DNA of 64,000 bases from Bryobacterales bacterium (GCA_028819255.1 JAPPMB010000147.1:16031-80030); one strand, 5' to 3'. Numbered from the stretch's first letter, positions 40,692 to 50,528 are shown. A program made the numbers and translations. The notes: generated by a model from the sequence alone, not told the origin.

Positions 40692-43600
40692 TCAGAACCT
40701 CACCCGCAGTCCGAGCTGCTGCTGGCGCGGAAGGCCCAGCGTGCTGGTGATCTTTCCCACGTCCGGACTCGAGAAGTTCGTGTTCGGCGTCCCGTACGAC
40801 GGATGATTGGTCGCATTGAAGACCTCCCAGCGGAACTGCAGCCGGACCCGCTCGCTGATCTGGAAGTTCTTCATCAGGCCGACGTCCCAGTTGAAGATCC
40901 CGTCCTCCTGCAGCGAATTGCGCCCGAGGTTGCCGAACGTCGGGTTGCCGCTGGCGTCCACCGGGACCTCGAACGCCGCGGTGTTCAGCCACAGGTCGGG
41001 CGACGGGTTGCTCAGCCGGTGGTCGCCGACGACGTTCGGGCGCCAGGCGCCGACGCCGTTGGTGCCGAGGTTCGCGGTGGCATTGGCCAGCGTCAGGTCG
41101 TAGTACTGGCCCGACTGCATGCTGAGGATGCCGGTCATCTGCCAGCCGCCGAAGATGGCGTCGAGCACGCCGCCGCGGTTCAGGTACCTCTGTCCGTTGC
41201 CGAACGGCAGGTCGACGATGTAGCTGTTGACCCAGCGGTGGTTGGTGTCGTTGGTGGAGGGGCCGCGCTCGCAGGCGAAGCAGGTCAGATCCTGCGGACC
41301 GCCGTTGTCGCCGGAGACGAAGAGCTCCTGCGTCTGGCTCATCGCGCGCGACCAGGTGTAGGCGCTGGTGAAGGTGAACCCCCTCGAGAAGCGCTTCGTA
41401 AGGGTTGTCTCCAGTCCGTGATAGGAGGCGTGCGCCGCGGGCGAGCGGAAGGTCAGCCCGTTCAGCGACGGGAAGTACCGCCGGCGCTGGCGCGCGGTGC
41501 TCGGCGGGCCGATCCCCGGCGCGTTGATGTTGTAGGAGAACTGGATGTTCGAGGAGGTTGAGCCGACGTACGCCGTCGTCAGCGCCATGGTGTCGTTGAG
41601 CTGGCGCTGGACGCTGAAGTTCCACTGGTACACCATCGGCATCGGAAACTCCTTCGACCAGGTGCGCATCACCGAGTTCCTGGGCAGATCGTCCACCGAG
41701 GTGACGGGCGCGTTCAGGTCTCCCAGAAAGTCGGAAGGAAAGCCGTCCTTCAGCAGGAAGATGGGCGCGGACCCGCTGCCGCGGGCGTTGACGGCGGCCA
41801 CGAACGGGAAGTTGCGCAGCATGCGCGCGCTGGCCCCCAGGCCCTGCGAGCCGCCGTAGAAGACGCCGCCGCTAGAGCGGATCGTCCAGTTCGGGCCGGG
41901 CTGCCAGGCGAAGCCCAGGCGCGGGGCCCAGTTGTTTCTGTCGAAGCCGATCAGCGCCCGGTTCTCGATGCTGTCGCCGAGCTCGCCGGCGCGGATGACG
42001 CGGCCGAAGTCCGGACCGGGCTCGAACACGACCCGGTTCATGCGGTCCTGGTGCTCGATGTAGGGCGTTGTCAGCTCGTAGCGCACGCCCAGGTTCAGAG
42101 TGAGCGTCGGCGTGATCTTCCAGTCGTCCTGGAAGTAGAACATGTAGCTGTCGAACGTCATGTCCGCGTCGATCGTCGTTCCCGAACTGCCCCGGTCGAC
42201 CCAGCCGAGCAGGGCGTCTCCGAAGGCAATCCCCGTGTAGCGGCCGTTGAAGCGGAACGTACCGGTCGCCTGCTGGGAACCCAGGATGTCGGCGAAGTCG
42301 TGCCGGATGTCGGCCCCCATCTTCAGGCTGTGGTTGCCGCGGATGACCGTGAGGTTGTCGAGGAACTGCCAGGTCTGGCTGACCTTGCCGTTCGGCAGGT
42401 TCGGGCTGCCGCCGAGACCGAGGTGGGCCAGCCCTCCGGTCAGCTGGATGCGCGGGAGTCCCAGGATGGACGGATCCTCGTTGAGGCCCTTGAGTCCGAA
42501 CTGTTCGTTGAGCTCGGACTGCGGAGCGGCCTGCTGAACCTTGTTGACCTTGAGCCACTTGTAGCCGAAGCGCACCTCGTTGATGAGGGTTGCCGAGAAG
42601 ACGTGGGTCCAGGATGCGGCCAAATGGTCGCCGTCGTTGTCGTCCAGGCCGCGGTCGTTGCCGACGCCGCCCCTCGCGATCCCCTCGAGCGGCGCGGCGC
42701 GAAGGTTGTCGTAGCGGTAGTGGCTGTAGCGCACGAAGAAGTTGTCGCTGGCCGAAACGGTGTGGTCGTAGCGGAAGTCGAGCTGGTCCCGGTCGGTCTT
42801 CCAGGGGGGGTTGTTGACGAAGTTCCGCCGGGTGTTGTCGGCGAAGTTCGGGCTCGGGTACAGGGCGGCCAGCTGCTCGAACGACGAATCGAACCGCTCC
42901 GACGGGATGGTCTTGTTCGGGAACAGGCCGCCGAGGGGATCCTTGAGGTCGCCCAGGTTCGCCGTCTGGCTGAAGTCGCCCGAGCGCTCGGCCTGGGTCG
43001 GCACGATCACGATGTCCGACTGCGACTTGCGCAGCTTCCATGCCTCCCAGCTGGCGAAGAAGAAGGCCTTGTTCTTCCGGACCGGACCGCCGAAGGTCGC
43101 GCCGAACTGGTTCTGGCGCAGGACCTCAGGGTCGGCCTTGCCGTCGCCGTCGCGGTCGTTGCGCGCGAAGGCTTCCCGGGCGTCGAAGAAGTCGTTCCGC
43201 ATGAACTCGTAGACGCTGCCGCGGAATTCGTTCGTGCCGCCGCGGATCGTCACGTTGACCACCGCGCCGGCGTTGCGGCCGTACTCGGCCGAGTAGTTGC
43301 TGGTCTGGATCTTGAACTCCTGAACAGCGTCCATCGACGGGATCATCGCCTGCGCCTTGCGGTCCTGCTGGCCCATGATCGTCGAGTTGTTGTCGATGCC
43401 GTCGATCAGGAAGTTGTTCTGGCCGGCCTGCTGTCCGTGGCTCAGGAAGCCGCCCCCGAGCCGCGCGTCGCCCAGGGGTCCGCGGTCGCGCCCGCCGATC
43501 TCGGGGACCACGCCGGCCGTCAGCTGGGCGAGCGACTGGTAGTTGCGGCCGCTGATGGGAAGATCCTCGATCTCCTGGCGATCTACGGTGTAGTCAAGCG

Positions 43601-43991
43601 TCGCCGATTCGGTCTGCAGCAGCGGCGTTGCGCCCGTCACCTCAACGACCTCGACGAGGCTCCCGACTTCCAGCGTGAAGTCCAGGCCGATGCGGTCTCC
43701 GGCGTGAATCTGGACGCCGGATCGAACGGCCGTCTTGAAGCCGTCGGTTCCCACCGAGATCTCGTACATCCCCACCTTGAGGGGCCCCGAGACATACGTG
43801 CCGCTGGCGTTCGCCTGCTTCTCAACCGTGATTCCGGTGTTCATCTCCAGGATCGAAATGTTCGCGCCGGGGACAACCGCCCCTGTGGCGTCGGTGATCG
43901 TGCCCGCTATGACCCCCTGATCCTGCTGGGCCGGCATGGACGGGGCCAGCAGGAGGGCGACAACGAGGCTTGCGCCGACTCGGTTTCTCAT
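40692..43991 (-). CDS. Oar-like TonB-dependent receptor with N-terminal carboxypeptidase-regulatory domain
   Basis: 1099 aa outer-membrane protein. ATG 43991 follows AAGGAG. After the signal peptide (ending at PSMPAQQ) comes a carboxypeptidase-regulatory beta-sandwich (GVIAGTITDATGAVVPGANI). The plug follows (DLPISGRNYQSLAQL, FLIDGIDNN, SNYSAEYGRNAGAVVNV), then a long 22-strand barrel region closing in LQLGLRVRF-like residues. This architecture is heavily expanded in Acidobacteriota and thought to import carbohydrates or peptides. The sulfatase gene upstream suggests a sulfated glycan context (inference). A minus-strand TTGACC (44195-44200) is a possible -35. Confidence 0.93.
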   Translation of the reverse strand: MRNRVGASLVVALLLAPSMPAQQDQGVIAGTITDATGAVVPGANISILEMNTGITVEKQANASGTYVSGPLKVGMYEISVGTDGFKTAVRSGVQIHAGDRIGLDFTLEVGSLVEVVEVTGATPLLQTESATLDYTVDRQEIEDLPISGRNYQSLAQLTAGVVPEIGGRDRGPLGDARLGGGFLSHGQQAGQNNFLIDGIDNNSTIMGQQDRKAQAMIPSMDAVQEFKIQTSNYSAEYGRNAGAVVNVTIRGGTNEFRGSVYEFMRNDFFDAREAFARNDRDGDGKADPEVLRQNQFGATFGGPVRKNKAFFFASWEAWKLRKSQSDIVIVPTQAERSGDFSQTANLGDLKDPLGGLFPNKTIPSERFDSSFEQLAALYPSPNFADNTRRNFVNNPPWKTDRDQLDFRYDHTVSASDNFFVRYSHYRYDNLRAAPLEGIARGGVGNDRGLDDNDGDHLAASWTHVFSATLINEVRFGYKWLKVNKVQQAAPQSELNEQFGLKGLNEDPSILGLPRIQLTGGLAHLGLGGSPNLPNGKVSQTWQFLDNLTVIRGNHSLKMGADIRHDFADILGSQQATGTFRFNGRYTGIAFGDALLGWVDRGSSGTTIDADMTFDSYMFYFQDDWKITPTLTLNLGVRYELTTPYIEHQDRMNRVVFEPGPDFGRVIRAGELGDSIENRALIGFDRNNWAPRLGFAWQPGPNWTIRSSGGVFYGGSQGLGASARMLRNFPFVAAVNARGSGSAPIFLLKDGFPSDFLGDLNAPVTSVDDLPRNSVMRTWSKEFPMPMVYQWNFSVQRQLNDTMALTTAYVGSTSSNIQFSYNINAPGIGPPSTARQRRRYFPSLNGLTFRSPAAHASYHGLETTLTKRFSRGFTFTSAYTWSRAMSQTQELFVSGDNGGPQDLTCFACERGPSTNDTNHRWVNSYIVDLPFGNGQRYLNRGGVLDAIFGGWQMTGILSMQSGQYYDLTLANATANLGTNGVGAWRPNVVGDHRLSNPSPDLWLNTAAFEVPVDASGNPTFGNLGRNSLQEDGIFNWDVGLMKNFQISERVRLQFRWEVFNATNHPSYGTPNTNFSSPDVGKITSTLGLPRQQQLGLRVRF

Positions 43992-44600
43992 GGTCCACTC
44001 CTTCTCGTTTCTGTTCGGATCGCTGCACGAGCGACCCCATCGGAGGAAAGATTCGACATCGCCGCTGACGGACCGTTCACCGGGAAAGAACCATTCCCCG
44101 GCCTCGGCAACTTCTTGCCGTTCCGGGCGTCGGGAAGAGCTTTCTGCTCGGCGACCGGCACATCCAGCGTTGTCACTATTCTCAACCCGAGCCCGGTCAA
44201 AATTCGAGCGAATCCGAGCGGATCTCCCAAAAATCCCAAGGAGCTTCAGCCTTGAGGCGGCCGCGCGCCAATCGGACGCCGCAGCGGACCACCGTTTCGC
44301 ACATTGGTTCAGAGGTCGGAACTCCCGCGCACTTCCCGAAGGTCCCCGCTGCCCGACAGCCAAGCCGACAGGGCCGCGTGCTGCTCCCGGCGGTTGTTTC
44401 CCATCCGAACGCGGCGGGCCGCCAGCCGGTGGCTAAGCCGAGGCGCGGACCTCGGGCAACGGTGCGATCTCCAACTTCCCTGACTTGGGTTCCCTTCCGG
44501 ATTCGGCAGAGCTCGCGACGAAGGCGGCCCTCACGCGGCGGGCGGGACCAGCTGGATCCTCGGGTGGCCGGTCCGGCCGGGCGCATGATCGTCCGACTCC
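43992..44600. other. Long upstream region of the Oar-like receptor
   Basis: About 600 bases between the receptor and the sulfatase, with no supported gene. The receptor-proximal part holds the AAGGAG site and the possible TTGACC -35 at 44195-44200. The remainder shows nothing recognisable. Confidence 0.4.
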
Positions 44601-45962
44601 TCAACCCTCCCCTGCCAGTGCGTCGATCGGTTTGCCGCCTGTCTCCTCCCACCATGCGAGTACGGCCCTGCGCATCTCTGCCACCCGCGGGGCGTGTTCC
44701 GGTCTGGCGGCCAGGTTGGATTGTTCCGTCGGATCGGCGTGGAGGTCGTACAGGTCTTCGGCGCCCTTCCGCCTCGCGGGATAGTCGGTCTCGATCCATT
44801 GGATCCGGAAGTAGTCTCGGTTGCGCGAGGCGACGACGTTCTGCACGAAGAAGATGTACTTCCAACGCTCTTCGCGAAGGTAGAGCGCGTAGATGTCCCG
44901 CTCGGGCCGCTCGTCGTTCTCTGTCACGAACGCCGGATAGATCGCGCCGAACAGGCGCTCGCGACCCTTGGGCGTCTCGCCCTCGATCATCGGCCGCAAG
45001 CTGTTCCCGGCCGCGGAGGCCGGGGTCTTCGCGCCGGCGTAGCTCAGAATCGTCGGATAGATGTCCAAGGTGCTGATCAGAGCGTCGAAACGCTGCCCGC
45101 CCTTGATCCCGGCGGGCCAGCTGAAGAACACCGGCGTGCGGACGCCCTTCTCGAAGGGCGAGCCTTTCGACACCAGGCCATTGCACCAGCCGTTGTCGAT
45201 GACGAACACGAACATCGTGTTCTCGTGGACTCCCTTCTCGTGCAGCTTCCGTTCGAGCTTTCCGACTCCGTCGTCCAGCCACGCCTCCATCGCCAGGCTC
45301 AGGTGTTCCTTTTCCCGGAACGATTCCCGACGGTCCTCGGCGATCCACGCAGGCACGGGAATCTCGTTCCTGTCGAACAGCGCGAGGTACTCCTCCGGCG
45401 GATCGTGCGGAAGGTGGGGGATCTTGGGAGCCCACCAGATGAACATCGGTCTTTGCCCCCCGACCTCGTCGATGAACGCGAACAGTTCGGCCTGTCCCTC
45501 GCGCACGAACGTGTCCGCCGATTGGCCTATGCCGTGCGTGAAGCCCATTTCCCGGGGATCGCCTTCCCAGTACTTGCCCTCGACGTAGGTCGCGTAGCCG
45601 GCGTCCCTCAGGAGCCTGGGCAACGAGTTCGCCGGGTCAAGCTTCTTGGTTCCGAAGTTGTGGTACACGCCTGTCTGGTGGGGCCAGCGGCCGCTGAGGA
45701 AGCTGGCCAGTGTCGGGTGGCAGCGCGACATCGGCAGGTGCCCGCGCGTGAAGACCGTGCCCGCCCGAGCCAGCCGATCGAGATTCGGCGTGTGCACGAA
45801 CCCGTTGCCCATGAAGCCCAGGTGCTCGTTGTCGTGGTCGTCGGAAATGATGAAGACGATGTTCGGTTGCTCGCCGGCAAGGACACAGCCCACCAACGGC
45901 GCAGAAGCAATCACGGCAAGCAGGACCCAGACGTTTGTCGCTTGCTGAAGAAAACCGCTCAT
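44601..45962 (-). CDS. Sulfatase, lipoprotein, variant active-site motif
   Basis: 453 aa. The N-terminus has a lipobox-like LVGC, so it is probably a membrane-anchored periplasmic lipoprotein. Metal ligands are present in FIISDDHDNEHLG and FVIDNGWCNG, with the conserved Lys in GSPFEKGVRTP. The formylglycine motif CxPSR reads CHPTLASFLSG: the Cys and Pro are kept and Arg is replaced by Leu, a variation that also occurs in some other sulfatases. GAGGTG lies seven bases before ATG 45962. Substrate is unknown, and whether the cysteine is modified is uncertain. Confidence 0.88.
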   Translation of the reverse strand: MSGFLQQATNVWVLLAVIASAPLVGCVLAGEQPNIVFIISDDHDNEHLGFMGNGFVHTPNLDRLARAGTVFTRGHLPMSRCHPTLASFLSGRWPHQTGVYHNFGTKKLDPANSLPRLLRDAGYATYVEGKYWEGDPREMGFTHGIGQSADTFVREGQAELFAFIDEVGGQRPMFIWWAPKIPHLPHDPPEEYLALFDRNEIPVPAWIAEDRRESFREKEHLSLAMEAWLDDGVGKLERKLHEKGVHENTMFVFVIDNGWCNGLVSKGSPFEKGVRTPVFFSWPAGIKGGQRFDALISTLDIYPTILSYAGAKTPASAAGNSLRPMIEGETPKGRERLFGAIYPAFVTENDERPERDIYALYLREERWKYIFFVQNVVASRNRDYFRIQWIETDYPARRKGAEDLYDLHADPTEQSNLAARPEHAPRVAEMRRAVLAWWEETGGKPIDALAGEG

Positions 45963-46179
45963 TCATTCACCTCGGCTCGGGAGTGAGCACATTGTATTCC
46001 CAAGGCACCCTCCTAGGAGCGGACGCGTCCTGAGAAAGCCGCTGTGTAAAGGACGGGAAGCCGGTAATGCTCGCCCCTCGACCGAGACGAATCCGCGAAT
46101 CGCGCCCTTGGGGCCGTCTGTCGCGCCGCGGACTGGGCGCTGAGTGCGTCACAACGTCGTCGTCCAACCCTCCTGACGT

Positions 46180-46572
46180 TCAGACCGTCTCGACCCATGC
46201 GTGGATTCCGGGCACCTTCGCGAGCGCGGCGTCGCACGTCAGCAGAGTTCCTCTAAGCGCCTCTGCGAGCGCCAGATATGCTGCGTCGTAAGCGGTCGCG
46301 TTTTCCCGAAGTTCCCAAATCCGGTCGGCGAGCGCCAGATGAGCGTAGCGTTGGACCCTCAGATCCGCGAAATCCTCAAGGGCTTCGCCCGCACGGGCAG
46401 GCGTCATCTGCCCGGACTGCACAAGGCGGCGGAGCACATGCAGAACTTCAAGGTCGATCAAGTGTGGCGCATGGAGCGTTTCGCCCTTCCGGCCGACGAT
46501 TCGCGCAACTTTCTCGCCGGCTGTGGTCGCTAGGAGGAGCTCCACAGCGGCCGACGCATCGACGACGATCAC
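46180..46572 (-). CDS. vapC: VapC-type PIN-domain toxin
   Basis: 130 aa PIN RNase. Acidic residues are in the expected places: VVDASAAVELL at the N-terminus, HLIDLEVLHVLRR near residue 40 and TAYDAAYLALAE / TLLTCDAALAKV near 95-115. The GTG start overlaps the antitoxin stop as GTGA, so translation is coupled. It is full length and looks active. It lies between two sulfatase genes. Confidence 0.9.
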   Translation of the reverse strand: MIVVDASAAVELLLATTAGEKVARIVGRKGETLHAPHLIDLEVLHVLRRLVQSGQMTPARAGEALEDFADLRVQRYAHLALADRIWELRENATAYDAAYLALAEALRGTLLTCDAALAKVPGIHAWVETV

Positions 46573-46799
46573 CGGCGTTCGCGCTGTTCCCGAATCAAGT
46601 CCGCAGGCCTCGGGCGCACCGATACTCGCTCCCGGGATCTCAACCGCTGCATCAGCTCGTCGGTCGTGGGACGCTCGAGTCCACTCTGCAGTTCGGCGAG
46701 CGCGTATGCTGACAACGACATGCCAGCTAGGGCAGCTCTTGCCTTGAGCTTGCGATGCACCTCGGTCGGCACATTCCGCAACTGAATCATGGTTGCCAT
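46569..46799 (-). CDS. vapB: FitA-like ribbon-helix-helix antitoxin of vapC
   Basis: 76 aa. MIQLRNVPTEVHRKLKARAA and LSAYALAELQ form the ribbon-helix-helix. The arginine-rich C-terminus would wrap the PIN toxin. A CATACT box on the minus strand six bases before the ATG suggests a leaderless promoter next to the operator the protein presumably binds. Confidence 0.88.
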   Translation of the reverse strand: MATMIQLRNVPTEVHRKLKARAALAGMSLSAYALAELQSGLERPTTDELMQRLRSRERVSVRPRPADLIREQRERR

Positions 46800-47072
46800 G
46801 CTTCTAGTATGAACTCATCGCAATCGCATGTCCACTCCCTTCTCGCCCGCAGGGCCGCCGTCCCGGTCGCGACCCGCCGACGCATCGAGTTTCGAAACAG
46901 TTCGTGGCGCGGCTACGATTGCCTGGGTGGAGTCTCAGTCCCGGAACGGCCGGAGCCGCCGCGATGATCGGAACAGACGTCGACTCAGCGTTCAAACGGC
47001 CACGTGACTGGGACCGTACTTGCCGGAACGAACGCTTTGCCCTGCAGCAGTCAGCGGACCCGGCCTGCCCCG
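46800..47072. other. Gap between vapB and the second sulfatase
   Basis: About 270 bases upstream of vapB and behind the 3' end of the sulfatase gene. Apart from the probable vapB promoter and operator at its left end, nothing is recognised. Confidence 0.35.
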
Positions 47073-48560
47073 CTATTGCGGCCCCGGGTCGAGCGGGACG
47101 TAGTTGGCCGCGTCGGAGGCGTGATAGTGATTCGGCAGGAGTTCGGTGAGGCGGCGTCTCTCCTCGGGCAGGTCCCGGAACTGCATCACCTTCTTGCGTG
47201 AGCGACTTTGCGGCAGCATCGCCGCAAGCCTCCGCTTGGTCTCGGCGTGCTCTGGCACGTCCGCCAGGTTGTGCCACTCGTTCGGGTCGTTGTCGTGATC
47301 GTAGAGCTCTTCACCGTCCGGATAGCTCGTGAAACGCCAGCGCTCGGTGCGGACCGAGTTCCTGTCGGGCCCCATGGAGGTGATTGCCGGCTGGTCCCAC
47401 TCGGCCTTGGGGTTCTCGAGCAGCGGTCGCAGGCTCTCGCCGTCGAGCTCCGCGCGCTCGGGCAAACCGGCCAGGTCGCTCAGGGTCGGGTAGATGTCGA
47501 GCAGCTCCGCAGTGCGGTCGCAGATCTCGCCCCTGGCCTCGACGCCGGGGCCCGCGAAGATGATCGGCACCCGGCAGGAGCGTTCCCACAGAGTGAACTT
47601 GCGCCAGTGCCTCTTCTCGCCGAACTGCCAGCCATGGTCCGTCCACAGGACGATGATCGTGTTGTCGGCGTGAGGTCCCGAGTCCAGGGCCCTCAATACG
47701 CGCCCGACGTTGGCGTCGGCGAAGTTGATGCAGGCCAGGTAGGCGGCCACGACGCGCTGCCACTGGCCCGAGGACGTCACGTTGTCGTGGTCCCTGAAGC
47801 TGCGGGCCGAGGTCGAGGTGCTGATCGCCGCTTCGGGCACGTCTTCGAGGTCGTTCTCGAGATAGCTGGGGAGCTTGGTCTGGGCCTCAGGGAACTTGTC
47901 GAAATACTTCTGGGGCGCGTAGAACGGAAGGTGCGGTCGATAGAAGCCGCAAGCCAGGAAGAAGGGTCTCGAGCGGTCCTTCGAGAGATAGTCCGCCGCC
48001 CACTTGGCGAGCTGCGTGTCGGCGGTTTCCTCGTCGCTGACGTCGAGTCCGCTCCAGTCGAAATGGCCGCTGTTCAACTTGTTCACCGGCGGGTCCGGCG
48101 CCCGGAGGAAGCCGCGGAAGCTGTTGTAGTAGTCCCACGATGCGGCCTCGTTCTGGGTGTTGTGGAAGGTCTTGCCCCCGCCGATCACTTCATAGCCGTG
48201 CAGCATGAAGTGCTGCGGAAGCGTCACGGCCAGCGGCATGGCGTCGCGCCAGACGTCGCCGTTCGTGTAGCAGCCGGAGGTCGTCGGCCGCATGCTGGTC
48301 ATCAGGCTCGCGCGCGATGGGTTGCAGGCCGGGGCCTGGCAGTAGGCTCGCCGGAAGGTGACGCCGCGTTGGGCGAGCGCATCGATGTTTGGCGTGAGCG
48401 ACTGCGGGTGCCCGCCGAGGACCCCGATCCAGTCGTTCATGTCGTCGATCGAAATCATGAGGACGTTGGGGCCCGTGGCGCGGGCGCCCTGGCCGGCGGC
48501 GCTGCCGGCGGCTATGGCGCCCAGCCCCACGCTGCCGAGCCATTCGCGACGGGAAAGCAT
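47073..48560 (-). CDS. Sulfatase, iduronate-2-sulfatase-like
   Basis: 495 aa from ATG 48560. A Tat-like leader (MLSRREWLGSVGLGAIAAGS) opens the protein, so export is expected. The canonical formylglycine motif CNPSRASLMTS lies near residue 75. Metal ligands are in LMISIDDMNDW and VLWTDHGWQFGEKRHWRKF, the latter typical of iduronate-2-sulfatase relatives that desulfate uronic acids in glycosaminoglycans. The frame stays open far upstream, but that part is antisense to the GMC gene and has no homology. It is a likely client of the FGE-type enzyme at 29.7 kb. Confidence 0.9.
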   Translation of the reverse strand: MLSRREWLGSVGLGAIAAGSAAGQGARATGPNVLMISIDDMNDWIGVLGGHPQSLTPNIDALAQRGVTFRRAYCQAPACNPSRASLMTSMRPTTSGCYTNGDVWRDAMPLAVTLPQHFMLHGYEVIGGGKTFHNTQNEAASWDYYNSFRGFLRAPDPPVNKLNSGHFDWSGLDVSDEETADTQLAKWAADYLSKDRSRPFFLACGFYRPHLPFYAPQKYFDKFPEAQTKLPSYLENDLEDVPEAAISTSTSARSFRDHDNVTSSGQWQRVVAAYLACINFADANVGRVLRALDSGPHADNTIIVLWTDHGWQFGEKRHWRKFTLWERSCRVPIIFAGPGVEARGEICDRTAELLDIYPTLSDLAGLPERAELDGESLRPLLENPKAEWDQPAITSMGPDRNSVRTERWRFTSYPDGEELYDHDNDPNEWHNLADVPEHAETKRRLAAMLPQSRSRKKVMQFRDLPEERRRLTELLPNHYHASDAANYVPLDPGPQ

Positions 48561-48676
48561 GTACCCGAAATGATAGCGCCGGCCGCGGGCTGTTGGGATG
48601 GTTCTCAGGGAGAACGGCTCGATTTGAGAGCGGGCGTTCGCTGCATTTCGGGTCCGCCTGGCCGCCCGCCGGTTCC

Positions 48677-48682
48677 TATACT
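48677..48682 (+). promoter_or_regulatory. TATACT -10 candidate upstream of the GMC gene
   Basis: TATACT in the divergent region between the sulfatase and the GMC oxidoreductase. A transcript starting near 48689 would have a leader of about 200 bases containing the 56-codon ORF. Confidence 0.35.
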
Positions 48683-48723
48683 GTCTTCGGGAGAAGCCAC
48701 AGGCTGGAAGCATCTGCACGGGG

Positions 48724-48894
48724 ATGGACGTCGCGGTCGAAGGCAAGCAGCGCGGCCGGCACTTCCAGTTCATCGGCGACCTCGGCGTTGAGCTCTCTTC
48801 CGCGGCCGGAATCGGGCTGGACCAGGAATTCGGCCCGCGAGGCGGCACCCGCTTGTCCGGATTCCCCTGCCGCCGGATCAAGGAGTGCTCCTGA
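48724..48894 (+). CDS. Possible 56-aa leader ORF overlapping the GMC start
   Basis: ATG 48724 to TGA 48892-48894, the last base of which is the first base of the GMC ATG (TGATG). The protein begins MDVAVEGKQRGRHFQFIGDL and resembles nothing I know. The GMC ribosome binding site AAGGAG lies inside its last codons, so translation of this ORF would affect GMC initiation. It could also be chance. Confidence 0.3.
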   Translation: MDVAVEGKQRGRHFQFIGDLGVELSSAAGIGLDQEFGPRGGTRLSGFPCRRIKECS

Positions 48895-50528
48895 TGGCCT
48901 ACGAAGACGTAGACGCCGTCGTCATCGGCAGCGGTGCGGCCGGCGGAATGGCGGCCTGGAACCTCACCCGCAAGGGCGTCAAGGTCTTGATGCTCGAGGC
49001 CGGACAGAAGTTTCGGCGCAGCCAGTTCTGGTCCCACGTCAAGCCCTGGGAAGCGCGCGAGCGGCTCGGGCGCGGAGAATCGCCGCCGGACTGGATGGGG
49101 GCTGCGCTGCGCGAGAGCCCCTACGAGACCCTGCCCGGCAAGAGGTTTTGGCTGGGCCGAGTCTGGGGCGTGGGCGGAAAGACCAACATCTGGGGTCGGG
49201 TCTCGTTCCGCTATTCCGATCTGAACTTCCAGGAGCCCGCCAAAGACGGCTGGGAGATCCCCTGGCCGATCACCTACAGGGAGATCGCCCCCTACTACGA
49301 CAACGTCGAGAAGAGGATCGGCGTCTGCGGCGGCGACGACGACACGCCGTGGCTTCCCGGGTCGTCGAACCACCTGCCGCCCCCGAACCTGCGTTGCGGG
49401 GAGGTGCTGTTGCGCAAGGCTGCTACGAGGGCCGGATATCCGGTGGTGCGCATACGCCGGGCGGTGCTCACGCAGGCACACAACGGCCGCAGCCCGTGCC
49501 ACTACTGCGGCGCCTGCGGGCGGGGCTGCGACATCGGCGCCTTCTTCAATTCGTTCGACTATCTGCTGAAGGACTCGCTCGAGACTGGAAGACTCGAGCT
49601 GGTCGAGAACGCGCTCGCCGAGGAGATCCTGGTCAACGACGAAGGCCTGGCGTCCGGCGTCCGCTATTTCGACCGGCTCACCGGCGACGAGCGGACCGTT
49701 CCCGCCAGGCGCGTGGTCGTCGCGGCTTCGGCTGTGGACTCCACGCGCCTGCTGCTCAACTCCAGATCGCGCCGACACCCCAACGGCATCGGCAACGGAT
49801 CCGACGTCATCGGACGCTACCTGATCGAGCAGTTCCGGCTGAAGGTGGAGGCCTTTGCACCCGAACTGATCGGCGCGCCGTCCTCGAACGACGACGGCAT
49901 CTCGGGCGGGCACATCTACATCCCCAGATTCGAGCCGACCGACGAAGGGCGAGGCTATCTGCGCGGCTTCGGGATTCCGATCACGGGCGTTGGCTGCGCC
50001 TCGAACGCCGGATTCGCCAAGAGCGTGGACGGGTTTGGACTCTCCTACAAGCAGGCGGTGAAGGAGCTCTACCCAGCGCTGTTCAAGCTGACCCCTTATG
50101 GCGAAGTGCTGCCCTACAGGCACAACCGCATTTCGGTGGAAGGCACGCCGAACGACCGCTTCGGCTACCCGCTGCTCAGGATCGAGTACGACATCGGCGA
50201 AAACGAGCGCGCCATGATCTCGCGAATCTACGACGCGACCGATGAGATCCTCCACGGGATGAAGGCCGAGCCGCTGCCCTACACGCGAGGAGCGATCGAA
50301 ACGCTGGGCACGTCGATCCACGAGCACGGCACCTGCCGCATGGGCGACGATCCGAAGCGCTCGGCGCTCAACAGATTCAACCAGATGCACGAAGTCAGGA
50401 ACGTCTTCGTCGTGGACGGCAGTTCGTTCCCCACTGCGACCGAGAAGAATCCGACGCTGACGATTCTGGCGCTGGCGTGGCGGGCGAGCGACTACATGGC
50501 CGAGCAGATGAGGCGCGGAGAGGTCTGA
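48894..50528 (+). CDS. GMC-family FAD oxidoreductase
   Basis: 544 aa. The FAD-binding VVIGSGAAGGMAAWNLTRKG is at the N-terminus, GVGGKTNIWGRVSFRYS near residue 90, and the C-terminal GMC_oxred_C domain has SIHEHGTCRMGDD (catalytic His) and NPTLTILALAWRASDYM. A CHYCGACGRGC cysteine cluster near 205 is seen in the glucose/fructose- or gluconate-dehydrogenase-like branch. No signal peptide is present and no gluconate-dehydrogenase subunit 3 precedes it. AAGGAG eight bases upstream fixes ATG 48894 over the GTG at 48885. Confidence 0.9.
   Translation: MAYEDVDAVVIGSGAAGGMAAWNLTRKGVKVLMLEAGQKFRRSQFWSHVKPWEARERLGRGESPPDWMGAALRESPYETLPGKRFWLGRVWGVGGKTNIWGRVSFRYSDLNFQEPAKDGWEIPWPITYREIAPYYDNVEKRIGVCGGDDDTPWLPGSSNHLPPPNLRCGEVLLRKAATRAGYPVVRIRRAVLTQAHNGRSPCHYCGACGRGCDIGAFFNSFDYLLKDSLETGRLELVENALAEEILVNDEGLASGVRYFDRLTGDERTVPARRVVVAASAVDSTRLLLNSRSRRHPNGIGNGSDVIGRYLIEQFRLKVEAFAPELIGAPSSNDDGISGGHIYIPRFEPTDEGRGYLRGFGIPITGVGCASNAGFAKSVDGFGLSYKQAVKELYPALFKLTPYGEVLPYRHNRISVEGTPNDRFGYPLLRIEYDIGENERAMISRIYDATDEILHGMKAEPLPYTRGAIETLGTSIHEHGTCRMGDDPKRSALNRFNQMHEVRNVFVVDGSSFPTATEKNPTLTILALAWRASDYMAEQMRRGEV

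Noticed and set aside
44172..44200. Promoter TTGACC with a -10 for the Oar-like receptor
   Set aside because: The -35 is good, but the hexamers at 16-17 bases (TAGTGA, AGTGAC) match -10 poorly, so only the -35 is mentioned as a possibility.
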